Origin: Amphibalanus amphitrite
Taxonomy: Eukaryota > Arthropoda > Thecostraca > Balanomorpha > Balanidae
Direction: 5' to 3'
DNA: 64,000 nucleotides
NCBI RefSeq assembly: GCF_019059575.1
Contig: NW_024883007.1
Span: 1 to 64,000, forward strand
In this document: positions 50,101 through 64,000 of the stretch, one piece after another
Layout: each line of letters starts with the position of its first letter
How positions within the stretch are numbered: the first letter of the stretch is position 1
Translations under genes and position numbers: made by a program
The notes under the pieces: model-generated
Database searches by the model: none
Told to the model about the DNA's origin: nothing
The model's input: only the letters and a program-made list of their open reading frames with translations

Positions 50101-50555
50101 GCATGGTCAAATGAGAGGCTGTGATGAGGTAATACTTGTGGGAGGCTATCATTTATGCTCGAAAAAAGGAAGAAAAATGGGCGAATGGGTGGAAAACAAA
50201 CACTGCCATGCTAAATGGCGCTCTTGCTGAGGAAACATCAAATTTTTAACCACTGGAGTATTCCGTTTGGGGCATATGAGACCTGACCCTAGCCCAGGTC
50301 AGCCAAGAGAGCTCTGAGATCCGGCCCATCTGTGTTACTGTAACTCTCCGCTCCTCCGCTCACCATGTCCGCCCCCCCCCCCCCGTCCCGGCAGAGCTGG
50401 ACGCCTGGGAGGTGTGTGTGCGTCTCTCCGAGAACGGTCTGTTGGCCAAGCCGACCCACGGCGACATTGTCCGGCTGGCACCGCCCCTAGTCATCACCGA
50501 GGAACAGCTGATGGAGTGTGTCGACATCATCAGGGACACCATCCTGTCAATGTGA
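47147..50555 (+). CDS. OAT: Ornithine aminotransferase, mitochondrial
   Basis: Six exons (47147-47327, 47817-48041, 48488-48711, 49114-49365, 49780-50032, 50395-50555) give 431 aa; human OAT is 439. All phases agree. The PLP enzyme interconverts ornithine and 2-oxoglutarate with glutamate semialdehyde and glutamate. Residues 1 to about 38 form a basic presequence. Landmarks are [33 protein letters not shown], the [15 protein letters not shown] loop, [28 protein letters not shown], and LGKALSGG with the PLP-binding lysine at about residue 286. [17 protein letters not shown] and [19 protein letters not shown] close the fold. A strong acceptor (TACACTTTCAG) lies 15 nt before the ATG, so a further 5' exon exists or the site is used in trans. 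Confidence 0.95.
47374..47619 (-). CDS. Unrecognised 81-aa ORF antisense within OAT intron 1
   Basis: It starts with ATG directly after an in-frame TAA and ends at TAG. The protein looks natural: mixed hydrophobic and acidic, with [35 protein letters not shown] and [11 protein letters not shown]. Codon use is more AT-rich than OAT exons. It could be a remnant of a mobile element, a retrocopy fragment or a small nested gene. No family was recognised, and chance is possible at this length. Confidence 0.3.
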   Translation of the reverse strand: MTLAVLHQSLTDSSVFPIAVQEQLVNWLECDLSSADPFTNATFFEIIKTAYRELGIDLKDAVAKDPVLINLSYTEVLSSEI

Positions 50556-50605
50556 ACGGACTGAGTTAGAAGGAGGTTAGCGACAGGTGACTTTATGGGA
50601 CAGGT

Positions 50606-50816
50606 CGACCGTCAGGTCAATTTGAGGTCAGCCGTCACGTCAAGCCAGCCGTGAGGTCTGGACAGGTCAGCTGCAAGGTCATATCAGGTCAGCGGTGACC
50701 TCACGAAGATAGGCCATTGTGAGGTCATTGTTGGGTCAGCCATCAGGTCAAGACAGCTGTGAGGTCAAGCCAGTCGCGAGGTCACGTCAGGTCAGCGCCG
50801 TGTCATCTTCAGGTCA
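50606..50816. repeat. AGGTCA-rich tract in the OAT 3' flank
   Basis: About a dozen AGGTCA copies plus variants begin some 50 bp after the OAT stop codon, mostly in one direction, alternating with GCCGT/CAGCTG phrases. It probably lies within the OAT 3' UTR. Confidence 0.7.
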
Positions 50817-50829
50817 CCGTCGAGTCTCC

Positions 50830-54248
<3,419 letters not shown>

Positions 54249-54295
54249 CTCTCCTTCCCCCTCCCAGTCCCTGACCTCCCAGCCGGAGACCGGCC

Positions 54296-54330
<35 letters not shown>
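54296..54330. repeat. (GTCT)n microsatellite
   Basis: About nine tandem GTCT units, 50 bp right of the CT tract. Confidence 0.97.
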
Positions 54331-55829
54331 GGCCTGTTGATGCAGCTGACGACTCCAGCTCCGACCTCGAATCGGCGGCCCCGTTTTGGTTTGATATCCC
54401 GTGACGGTCAAATCGAACACGCCTCGTTATTTGCCGGTGTACGGTCGTGTCAGCTTCAACGCTTCTGAGAGACTCAACAGGCGTTGTCATCCGAGCACCT
54501 TCCTATATGGAACGAAGTCATCGCTACTCTCCATGGAGTTAACCGAAGTGAAGACAACATTGGTGGCTTAGCCATGCATCACAGTGTTGTCAATCGGATG
54601 CCCATTATGCAACGATAAACGCAACGCAACGGCGTAATTATCAACAAAGCGCTTCCATTCAGCAGTTAGTGACCCTTATCTACCTTTTGTGTTCCCCCTC
54701 TCGTGCCACTCAGCCTCATGACACGTGACCCTTCTCCCATCTCTCCGTCATCTGGCAGGCGCCGCGCCGCCGTTTCTGCCCGCTCCGCGCCGGTTCTGTC
54801 GACACCCTGACTGCACCTCTCTTACCATCGTCTCTATTATCTATCTCTGTCTCTGTCGCACGTCTGTCTCTGACGCCGTCCTCGTAATTCACCGCTGAAC
54901 ACAACCGCAGCCTTGACCAGCGCGCGACACGCGCCATTGCGAAAAGCGGACCTCGGAGGGGGACGGACGATGTATGGACGACCAGCGCTCGGTCGTGACC
55001 AGTGCACAATGCTGGTGTGATATTTGGCAGCGCAGTCGTGCGTGGTGGACAGTGCAGACGCGTGTCGTGCGGACGGCATCATCGTTAGGGAGACTGAGGT
55101 AGCCTTCGCCGCAGCTGGCGGCCCATCTCGGCGCGGATTGAGGCCGGCTGATAAACCGAAACGTGACGCATTAACTGTGCCCGACTTCATCCACTGATCG
55201 GTCGTCTGTGGGGTTTGAGGTGTGCTGCTTCTCTAAGTGCATCTGTCGTACTTATGCACTAGCAGGAGCCAGTGCATCTGAAATTAAGTTTTATCTTCTG
55301 TAAGAAAGTATTAATTAGATGGTAACACCCCACAAAAAAGGTTGCTATATGCGTCGCGATTTACCTCTGCATTCTGCAACTGAATATTGATATTTTAGCT
55401 TTTGTTTCATCAGGGCGCCGTACCCAAACAATTCCTCTCCTGCCCCGATTTGTTACAACCGGACCACCTTCTCGGCACGAATCAGTTCTAAATAAATGAT
55501 GGTGTTGCAAACTCCTTCCTTTTTTCATCCGATCATACCTAATTACAACGATCGCACCGCGCATGGCTTCTTTGCTCCCCGTGGGCCCGTTCCCAGGTAA
55601 GTACTGGCCCAAGGGCCGACCGGAGCTGGTGTTAGCGGCCAGCCGGCGCTGCAGTCTCCGCCGCTGCCCGCGCCGCCCGCCGTCCGCCGGCCTGCGCTCA
55701 GTCGTCGCTAGGACGTCGCGCGGCGCGTGCGTATCCCCGACCGGCGCGTGCGATGGTGGCGAGTGTGGTACGGCAGTGATCCTGAGGCCAGAGTGAGTGT
55801 GTGTCTCAGAGAGGCGCAGAGAGAGAACC

Positions 55830-56780
55830 ATGTGGGACCGGCGGAGCGGCAGCATCACTCGCGTGGCCGACACGCTGGTGATCAGTGTGAGCCAGCCGAC
55901 CGAGGCGGCGCTCTGGGGTGACGGGCCGCCGTCGGGGGACTGTGCGGAGGGCGCAGAGCTCAGGACAGGCAACTGCTCGTCACCGGCGAACGGTGAATCT
56001 CCGCCCGGCAGCGGCACATGGCTGGGCAGTGACAGTGACTGTGCGACGAGTCTGGGGTCGGAGGACACCCCGTCCACCCCCGCCCCCGCCCCGGCAGCCA
56101 GTGGGGACGGTATACAGATCATCTGTCGGTTCGACTCGCCCCCGCCGCGGCCGTCGCCGCCCTCCTCCCCTCCCCCGTACCCTCCACCACCTCCTCCGGT
56201 CGAGTCGTCACCGACGCTGGCCGCGCTCAGCCACGACGTCAGCGAGTTCAGCAGCATCATCGAGATCGACGGTGACAGTTTCTGCATCCGTTCCCGGCTG
56301 GCGGGTCAGGAGGAGCCGGAAACGGAGCCTGAACCCTCTTCCTCTACCGCTGGTGACTCCGAGCTCCGCGGTGACCACTCCGACTCCGACTCAGACTCTG
56401 ACTCTGATGACGAGACTGCAGTGCTGGTGGCACAGTGTCGCCGGTTCTACGAGTCCCGTCTGGTGTCACGGTGGCCTGCTCTGATACCGGAGGAGTCGGA
56501 CGAACCTGCCGCGGTCCGAGGAGAGACACTGATGGAGGAGGAGGAGGAGCGGCCGACCAGTGTGGACAGTGGACGGGAGAGCGGCACAGACAGCCGCACG
56601 GCTGATCAGGAGGAGGGCGCGCCGCGGCCCGAGCTGACGGAGACGCAGACGGAGGCACAGACGGAGACACAGACGGAGACACGGAGACAGGAGCAGACGC
56701 AGACTCCGCTGGAGGCCAAAATGGCACTGCTGCGGCGAGAAGTGGTGAGTAATCATCTGTTCAGACTGAAAGAGCTGTGA
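55830..56780 (+). CDS. Unrecognised Pro/Glu/Thr-rich protein or first coding exon
   Basis: Open from ATG at 55830 to TGA at 56778-56780 (316 aa). A good donor (GAAGTG/GTGAGT at 56744/56745) suggests instead that this is a 305-codon first exon spliced to exons outside the recognised region. Codon use is strongly GC3-biased, like the other exons here. The protein is mostly low-complexity: a proline run at about residues 107-130, then VSEFSSIIEIDGDSFCIRSR, a Ser/Asp run near 190, QCRRFYESRLVSRWPALIPE, acidic stretches, and Gln/Thr/Glu repeats near the end. The two ordered-looking patches may be interaction motifs. No domain family was recognised. The upstream 200 bp is GC-rich, as a promoter might be. 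Confidence 0.55.
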   Translation: MWDRRSGSITRVADTLVISVSQPTEAALWGDGPPSGDCAEGAELRTGNCSSPANGESPPGSGTWLGSDSDCATSLGSEDTPSTPAPAPAASGDGIQIICRFDSPPPRPSPPSSPPPYPPPPPPVESSPTLAALSHDVSEFSSIIEIDGDSFCIRSRLAGQEEPETEPEPSSSTAGDSELRGDHSDSDSDSDSDDETAVLVAQCRRFYESRLVSRWPALIPEESDEPAAVRGETLMEEEEERPTSVDSGRESGTDSRTADQEEGAPRPELTETQTEAQTETQTETRRQEQTQTPLEAKMALLRREVVSNHLFRLKEL

Positions 56781-59700
56781 ATATGAAACAGCCATGAATG
56801 TGAATTGTGAAGCGAGTTGTACACAACGTGTTAGAAGTTTTACTCACAAATCATCGCATTCACCCATCCGTCCTCACGTTACGCAAGACGGAGCGTCTAC
56901 CGGGTTAGTTCCGCCCCATAGACGCCCGGAAAGTAACACCGCTAATAAGACTGGGCTCGTCATCCATCACTACCGAAACCGAAAACGGCCGTAAAATGAA
57001 GCCTATCAGCCGTGGTCGACCACTCCTTTCACCTCGCATCCGCCCCGAGACGGCCACAAAATCGAGCTGCTTTCATGTCGTGATTTGAGCCGCGGTTGGC
57101 GTTGGCTTCCCGCATAATCGGCGGGGTTGAGATAGTTGGTATAACCGAACGGTCCATCTCCACCGGTGGAGAGCGTTTTTGGTATCGGTACATTCACTGT
57201 GACCACAAAGATGCCGCTTTCCTCAGTGAGGTTTGGCTTCGATCCGAATCACGCGGAACGTGGCTTCAGGCTTTGTTTGGCTGATACGGACGCTCCTGTT
57301 GTCTTGTACAACGTGCGCTGGCTACAAGGCAACTTCTAACGTAGACAATGCTGACTTTTGTCTGACTTGGAACATAGCATGTCTCCCGATCAGGCCGATG
57401 TCCGTGTTGTCGGGTTCTCTCGAAGGAGGGGCGGCGTTTCCCGGTAGCTGCATCACTGGTAGCCGATGACGCTTTTATTGCATGACCGCCTTCTCTGAAG
57501 TGGCGATGGAGTCAGGGGAGGCTCATTAGCCATTCCGCCCACTCTGACCGGTTCCTGCCCCGAGTCCTGTCTGGCGACCGGCCAGCCCGGGCTGACCTGC
57601 GCCGCTGAGTCACCTGAGTGACGTCACGGTGACGTCACTAGGGGTACAGAGACCCGCCGGGGAGCCGTGCCAGGGTCTATGTGCGACTGTGATGTGCTCT
57701 GTGAGCAGGCATCCGAGGAACGACCGGTAGCCGGCTGGCAGAGTGGCGCCGGTGTCGGAGCCAGAGACAGCTAGCGCGGCTGCATGTGTGGTGTCGTTGG
57801 GCTCGTAGAACCCTACTTAGGAGGTTGGCCGTGGAATCATTGCCAGCGGCAGCACTGACGAAATTGCATAGTCGATGGGAAAGGGTAGATTTTATATAAA
57901 AGTATTTTGATTCAGCACATGGATATTTTGAGTCCGTTTCACACATTTCAGCTTTTATGGCATTACTAAAATGCAATGAATATCGCGCGATAAAAATCGT
58001 AACAATGGTGCTCCAAGAGGAAAGCTGGAACCAGACGGGTGCGGTCCCTCGGGAATGCCACAAACTTAATTCAACCAACCACAGGCTTGGTTGCTCAATG
58101 CGCAGTGGTCCTGTATTTCCCAGGTCGCTCCATGCGTGCCTCGAAAAATACACCTTTTGTAATCCATCAACGCCTTTGTGTGTCTGATCGTTGCACGCAA
58201 GGTCGCCAACTTTTCCCCTAAGTCAGAGTGTGTCCGTTCCTGCGCCGAATCTGTCTATAGAGGGTGTGTCTCTCCACGCTCAGTGACCGGAGATGCCATC
58301 GATGTCCTATCGGTCGATAAGTAGCCACAAAGACCGGAGTCCGGAACTGAAGGTGGTCTGTGGTTACTATGTCCGGCAGGTGTGTGTGTGGTCCGATTAG
58401 ACCCCACCGATCGCTGATACTTCGGGCTGGGACTTAGTGGTTGGAATGGTGGTGGTGGGGTTCAATCAGCGCCGGTGAGGCTCACTCGACCCGAGGAATG
58501 TCGCTCCCGTGGGTCGGTAGTCGGTGCGGTCGTTCGGTGTGAGGTGTGGTCGAGTAGTGGAATGGTCCCCAATAGCGCGGAATGTCGCTCAACAGAGGTA
58601 TGTCGGAGATCCGAGGAAGCTATGGACTGCGGTGGCTCAGTTGGGATATCAGGAACTCCAAGAAGTCTTTACACTTATACAGACGTTGATGAGTACATTT
58701 ATGATGTAATCGTCCTTTTCGAAGACTCAAACCTACACCCTGTTTCTGAGATCGGCTGCCGCCGGCCGCGGAGTGTGGTCAGAGATCCTGTCGCCGATAG
58801 GGTTACCGTGACATATCGTGACTTAAGGCAGGGTTCGTGATCCTCCACTACTGGTCTCCGTCCTCCATCTTCCACGCTTTGTCCCTCTCCGTCCCCCAGT
58901 CACGGCGGCTCTCTGGACCGTGACTCCAGCCGTCCTCCCCCGGTCACGGCTGTTTCCCGGACCGTGACCTGAGCTCGCCCCTCCGTGAGTTAGAGGACCC
59001 CGGCCCCTGTTTGACGCTATGACCACGTGGCGTGCTACACCCTCTCTGGCTCTGTTATGATATTAGATTAGTCATCAGCTAGCGTCCCTTCCATCATCAA
59101 TGTTCTTCAGTGTCTCACTTGGAATCGGAGTCCGTGTCTTCTGTCTTCTAGTGTTATCGTTCATGAATCGTTCGTGAGGAATCTCTCCCACCAATCGTGA
59201 CTGCAGTTTTGGCATCCCCAGCTCGCTTCGATAGCCCTCAGACTGGCCCTCAGAGTTTCCTCAGCCGAGGGAGGCTCCGCGGTCGGCCGGGACGGGACAG
59301 GGCGGGGCGCTCTGCGGTCGGGACGCCCCTTCCGACAGGTGCGGACGGCAGTCGACCGTGCCAAATGTCGGTCCAGGTCCCGGCCACCGCCCTTAGTCGG
59401 TCTGATGTGGTCCGAAGGGTGCCGCGCCACTGTGACTCCGTGGTCAGAGTCGTGACTCACGTCCTTCACTCACGAGTCACGCTAGTCCTGCTGCCGGCTT
59501 GGGAGCGTGCGGCTGAACGCGTCGACACTGGATACGCTGAGTGGGGTGGATTGGCGTTAGTCACAGCGGCGGCCTGGTAACAGAGGCAGTCAGTAACTAG
59601 TCAGTAGGTACCCAGTGGGTGACTGACCCTCTCATGTCGCTTCATTTACATTACTGCCGATATCGTCGGTATAGCGTCGATTTTTGCTGATTCCGTTCTC

Positions 59701-62700
59701 CCTGTTATATAAACGTCTGCGTGGGATATATCTTGTTATTATCCATCATATGCTTTTAATCTTCTTATCGACTAGCATCTCTGAGGCGTTCTTCTGAATT
59801 CTGAGTCTCTGACTCATCTCTGTCGGCCATATCTGATTAGTTCCCACTGCGAACCCTTCGCCACGTGTTTAATTTGTATTTGTTTTACTCTTTGGCTCTC
59901 CCAGACTTTCTATCTCCATCTGTCGACCGGGTCTCCTCGGTCTATTTTTTCCTCCCTCTCTGCTCCCCACCTGTCTCCTGTCGTTCCGTCCTTCATCCCT
60001 CGATCGTCTGGCCTCGGTCAGTCTCTCTCTCTCTGCGACGGAGATCACCTGGCGTCCCTTCCCTCCCCCTCCCTCCCCTCCCCGGTCGGCCAGCTGGCCT
60101 TGGTCCCGTACCATGCAACCTACCATGTCGGGGCGGTGTATACCGCGCTCCGGTGGCTCCAAGGGACGCAGGTCGGCTGCACTGAGCCGACAGTGGACGC
60201 AGGAGCGGGCGGACAGGTGTGCCAGAGCCGGGCCGGCACGCCAGCCACTTCCGTCCCAACCCTGTCCCGTCGTGTCCCGTCCCGGTGTGTCCTGCCCCAC
60301 CCTGTCCCGGGATAGAGCGCCGGATGGAGTTAGTGGGATCTCTGGCTACCGCACAAGCTCAGCCGCCTGTGGGCTCGGCTGCTGACCGGGACAGACCCGG
60401 ACATGGTGGCTGAAGGCTGAGGTCCCTGTCCGCCTCTCGACTCGGACAAGGGACGGAGAAATGTTGGGATGTCGAGATGTCGATCTAGTGCATTGCAGAC
60501 TGCATTGCAATGTGTAGAGGCGTGCGCGATGGTGACAAGAGGTGGCTGGGAAACCTGAAGTCCGAGAAGTGAGGGTGCGCCGGTGCCGACAGCACAGGCT
60601 GGCAGGAAGGGAACGGGACAACGGGCAGATATTGGCCGGTCATCTGCGTACAATGCCGACGCCACGCCGGCGCGGCCCCCTGACCCCGGTGTATCGCCGG
60701 GCTGAGGTGATGAAAAGACCTAGAGGCGCACCTCTACCAACCACTCCACCGCCGTGCAAGGATAACTGAGAAAGTGAAAGGTGTCTACGCGTCAACAGAC
60801 AGGAAAATTTACACCGCCTTAAACAGACGACGGCTGCGGTGTAGCGACGGTTATCGTCCTTGTGGAACTACATCGCCTTGAGCGTAGACGGTTTTATCGC
60901 TATTTTTGAGTTGTTTTAGCTTAAGTTTGTTACGGTATATTTAGAAGAAGGCAAAAGTGGAAATGCTTGGAGTGTGATAAAGTAATCAGTAAGTGTTTCT
61001 ACGTTTTTATGTGCTTTCGAGCGAGGTCATCGGTGTTGAAAGTGCGAATCGCTGCTAGGTATGCCCAGCATGTACTTCGTCGCCAGACTTTATTTTCCGT
61101 TTATTTTTCCAGGCTTTATGTTTGTTTTATTTGTTGGTCAGGACATAGCCGGCGGCCGGCGTGGTGCAGACGGTGACCTTGCCCCCAAATTAGTAATCCT
61201 ACATTAATTACATTTGTAAAAGTGGGGCAAACAGGCCGTGAAATAACGCCTGGTGCCGAATCTGGTCTCGCCAACACATAAACAAAGGTCATCTGCACGG
61301 CGATTTCACAACAACGTCACGAAACATCGCAAAAACACTAATTGTTTTGCCCAGCCATGAGTTTTTCTCTATCAACAAATGACTTCCTGCGCAACAAACG
61401 CTGATTAAGACGTGCTGCATTTCTGCATGCTCCGAGCTTGGCCTGGGTTTGATTTTTGCATGCTGTGGATTACACGAGCGCATGCAGGCTGTGCACTGTG
61501 CGGCAGTCCTGGCTGTGTCCGCCTCCCATGACATCAGACTTGATCCCAATCCAGGGTGCCTACCGTAGGAACGCGGTGTGGCATTGTTTCAGTACGGGCG
61601 CGGCGCAGGCATGCCTCCGACAGTAGCACATTCAATGGGCTTACACGGCAGACAATGACGCATTTTTCGGTCACGAAATGGAAAACGATAGCCAGTAATT
61701 GGCCCATCGGGTATGTAATCCCGGCGGGTTATTGGGTTGGGCAGGAAGTTGAGTTCATCGTCCCCCATGCGCATGACAGGTAGAAAGTGCTTTCGTGGGC
61801 AAACAACTGCAGATTGCTACATTAAATCGCAGTTGCAAATCACCGAATGACCTCAGCACAGGTCCATGTTAAAATCGAATAATTATCGCCATAAGTCGCT
61901 AAATTCATCGAAGTCACTGACATAGTGGATAATTGGCAACGAGCCTAATAACAAATGGAATTAGAAAACAAGATAATAAATCGAAATTACACCAGAATTA
62001 CTAGCGGTAAATTAGCTGTGACATCATTTCGACGAGGTTCAGCTAATCTCTGCACTCTCAACTGCGGATGTTTGGTCTTTGACCGCTCGCCGCTGTTACT
62101 CGGGTCTCCGGTCAAAGTCTTCCCAGCAATTATCACACCTATTTACATTTAATCATCGTTCGTGTTAACTCGGTGTAAATTGTGAATCACTGCATGGCCG
62201 GGGTCGTAGATCATGCTCTCTGGTGCGAACACTGAACCCCGCGACTCAGGGGTCGCCAACAGAGCTCAGACCCTATTACAGTTGATTCCGCCCACAAAGA
62301 AACGGCAATGTTCTATAGCTTAACGGACCTTACCCTTGATGTACGGCAAAGCTGACACCAGGATATGACGCCTAAGCCGAATTGATGAGCAATGAGCCTG
62401 CAAAGCTGTGAATTTATATCGTGTACAACGCTGGACATTTGCTTTATCGGAGCCATCCAAAGGAGTTTATGTGGCCAGTACCTTCACTATGTAAAACAAC
62501 GCTGATTTGATTGTATCGTGTCGACGTCCGTGATCCAGCCACGGCCGCCGCCTGCGCTGATAAAAACTCCTGAGTCCGTTCTTTCGTCGCCCTCCGTTCA
62601 CGTGTTACCAAGCGATCCCCGTCCCCGCCAGGCCCGTGTCGCCGTCAGGGCGAGCTCTGACCGTTCGCAGAAGTGTTCCGTGCAGATCAGTCCCGACAGC

Positions 62701-64000
62701 AGCGGGACAGACGTTCGCCTAAATAATTACATCAGAGCATTCCACCTGCCCTCGGGGACACGCGGCTCCGATAAGCGGCCACATCCTCGGCGATCGGATT
62801 ACGGCGGATTTTGTAACAACATCGGCCGACCCGGACGATACGATGGCCTTGGTGATCGGCCCGATCGGCCCCGGGCGATATCGATGTCTGGGGCGATGTC
62901 TGAGGAGATTTGACCCGTTTCGACAGATCGCCTCCTTACTTGGTAGTCGGCAGGTCGGTAGTCGACTGACGGCTCAATTTAATTCGTCTCGTGCTCTGGG
63001 GAGCTCGGCTCCTCTGCTGTGCGGTGGAGGAGCGCTGTGCTGTGTCATTGACATGCAGAGATGGTGCGTCTAACGAGTGGACCGGACGCTGCGCTCGTGC
63101 CGGGCCGGCGCACGGTGGCGGCCCCCGACCGAGACACGCGCTGCGCCGCCCGCTGCTGCTGCTGATTAACTAGGCTCGGCCGCGGAATCACTGCGGCTCC
63201 GGACTGGAGCGAGCACCCTGATTAACCAGCCTGCCGGATCCTCAGCTGCCCGGAGCACACCCCGGATTAACTGCCCCGCCGTGCCCGCCCGCCGAATCCG
63301 TGCAGCTGCTCCCGGAGTCCCGGCCTGACGGAGGTAATCAGTCCGATTAACTATCTTCAGAGCTTACCACTCCCACATATGTAGCTGCTACCGGAGCCCT
63401 CACTGGGCGTAAGCAGCGCTCATTGCCCAGCCTGTCATCCTTGCAGGACTCAGGTCGCGGACGGAGAGCGTTGAGCACCCCGCGACTCGGCGGACCGGGT
63501 CGGTCGGCGAACCGGGTCGGCGGAGCGGGCTGTCGTTAGCTCTGAGTGGTTAATCAGGCTCGTCCGTTCCCGCCGGGCGCCGGTGCGCGGTGCAGGGGCG
63601 CCAGTTGACGTGTTCCGCTCCACTTCTGTCCTGGGTGTGCGCCGGGTCGCTCCGACTGGCAGCTAGGTCACCTGGGTCAGGTTGTAGGGACGGTAGCTGG
63701 GTCGGTAGCTAGGTCGGCGGGGTCAACAGCTAGGGCACCTGCCGCGTTGAGTGATATGCGTACGCAGAGCCGTGGGTTCACAGGTGTTGAAGATATGTCT
63801 CGACGGTAGCGGGCCGATAGCTTTTTCGGTTCTAATTGGATTTGGCTAAGGATATGCTGGAGCTGGTATGCCTTATGTCTTACAGATTCGGAGCTGCAAC
63901 TTAAAACACAATGTACACGATCCCATAGATTCACGCACGGCCTTCGACGTAGGGCATTCCCATGACCGCCTTTCCTCGTTACTGGAAGAACCTCTGATGC
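56781..64000. other. Right flank, no conserved coding exon recognised
   Basis: Mixed sequence with several GC-rich blocks (about 58.7-59.0, 59.2-59.6, 60.0-60.5 and 63.0-63.7 kb). It could be a long intron and promoter territory of the gene starting at 55830 or of neighbours off the window. ORFs of up to 143 codons overlap on both strands and carry no recognised motif. Confidence 0.4.

Noticed and set aside
55361..56287. 308-codon ORF antisense to the 55.8-kb exon
   Set aside because: GC-rich shadow frame. The plus-strand frame has the better codon bias, start context and donor.

Overview
This is a eukaryotic nuclear window. Genes are split by GT-AG introns, exons are GC-rich, intergenic DNA is more AT-rich, and there are long (CT)n/(GA)n tracts and many small DNA transposons. 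The proteins are ordinary animal orthologues. Gene content, intron style and repeat load suggest an arthropod, probably a crustacean (possibly a barnacle), but that placement is inference.

Layout. 1-4.6 kb: transposon debris (a truncated LINE end and TTAA-flanked MITEs). 4.6-18.6 kb, minus strand: a six-exon LIX1/lowfat orthologue. Its introns hold a 3.9-kb transposon-like element with a 1.3-kb-arm palindrome and a 31-bp tandem array copied from an exon/intron junction. 20.5-22.9 kb: two TTAA-flanked MITEs. 23.4-25.7 kb, plus: ANAPC2, with an intronless coding region. 26.9-28.6 kb: one MITE nested in another of the same family. 28.77-28.95 kb: a perfect 172-bp palindrome. 30.1-31.8 kb, minus: a GPX7/8-like ER peroxidase with a C-terminal RDEL. 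32.9-33.9 kb, plus: a Tctex1-domain dynein light chain. 34.2-36.95 kb, plus: METTL4. 37.8-40.0 kb, minus: NDUFS8, whose first coding exon was not found. 41.6-46.7 kb, plus: an apparently full-length CR1-like LINE with both ORFs intact. 47.1-50.6 kb, plus: ornithine aminotransferase (OAT). 55.8-56.8 kb, plus: an unrecognised Pro/Glu/Thr-rich protein or first exon. The rest of 50.6-64 kb shows no conserved coding exon.

The host genes are unrelated housekeeping or signalling genes: planar polarity (lft), cell cycle (ANAPC2), ER redox (GPX), dynein (Tctex1), RNA/DNA adenine methylation (METTL4), complex I (NDUFS8) and ornithine metabolism (OAT). They do not form a pathway.

Most interesting observations. 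(1) The LINE's ORF1 and ORF2 share one reading frame and are separated by a single TGA in the context TGA-CTA-G, and ORF2 has no usable ATG. This points to stop-codon readthrough. (2) An NDUFS8 splice donor is made of the microsatellite tail of a LINE fragment. (3) A tandem array of decoy 5' splice sites lies in lft. (4) A nested TTAA-MITE family carries direct repeats of the nuclear-receptor half-site AGGTCA. (5) Four genes have a splice-acceptor-like sequence 4-15 nt before the ATG, and two genes are spaced like cistrons, which raises the question of spliced-leader trans-splicing.
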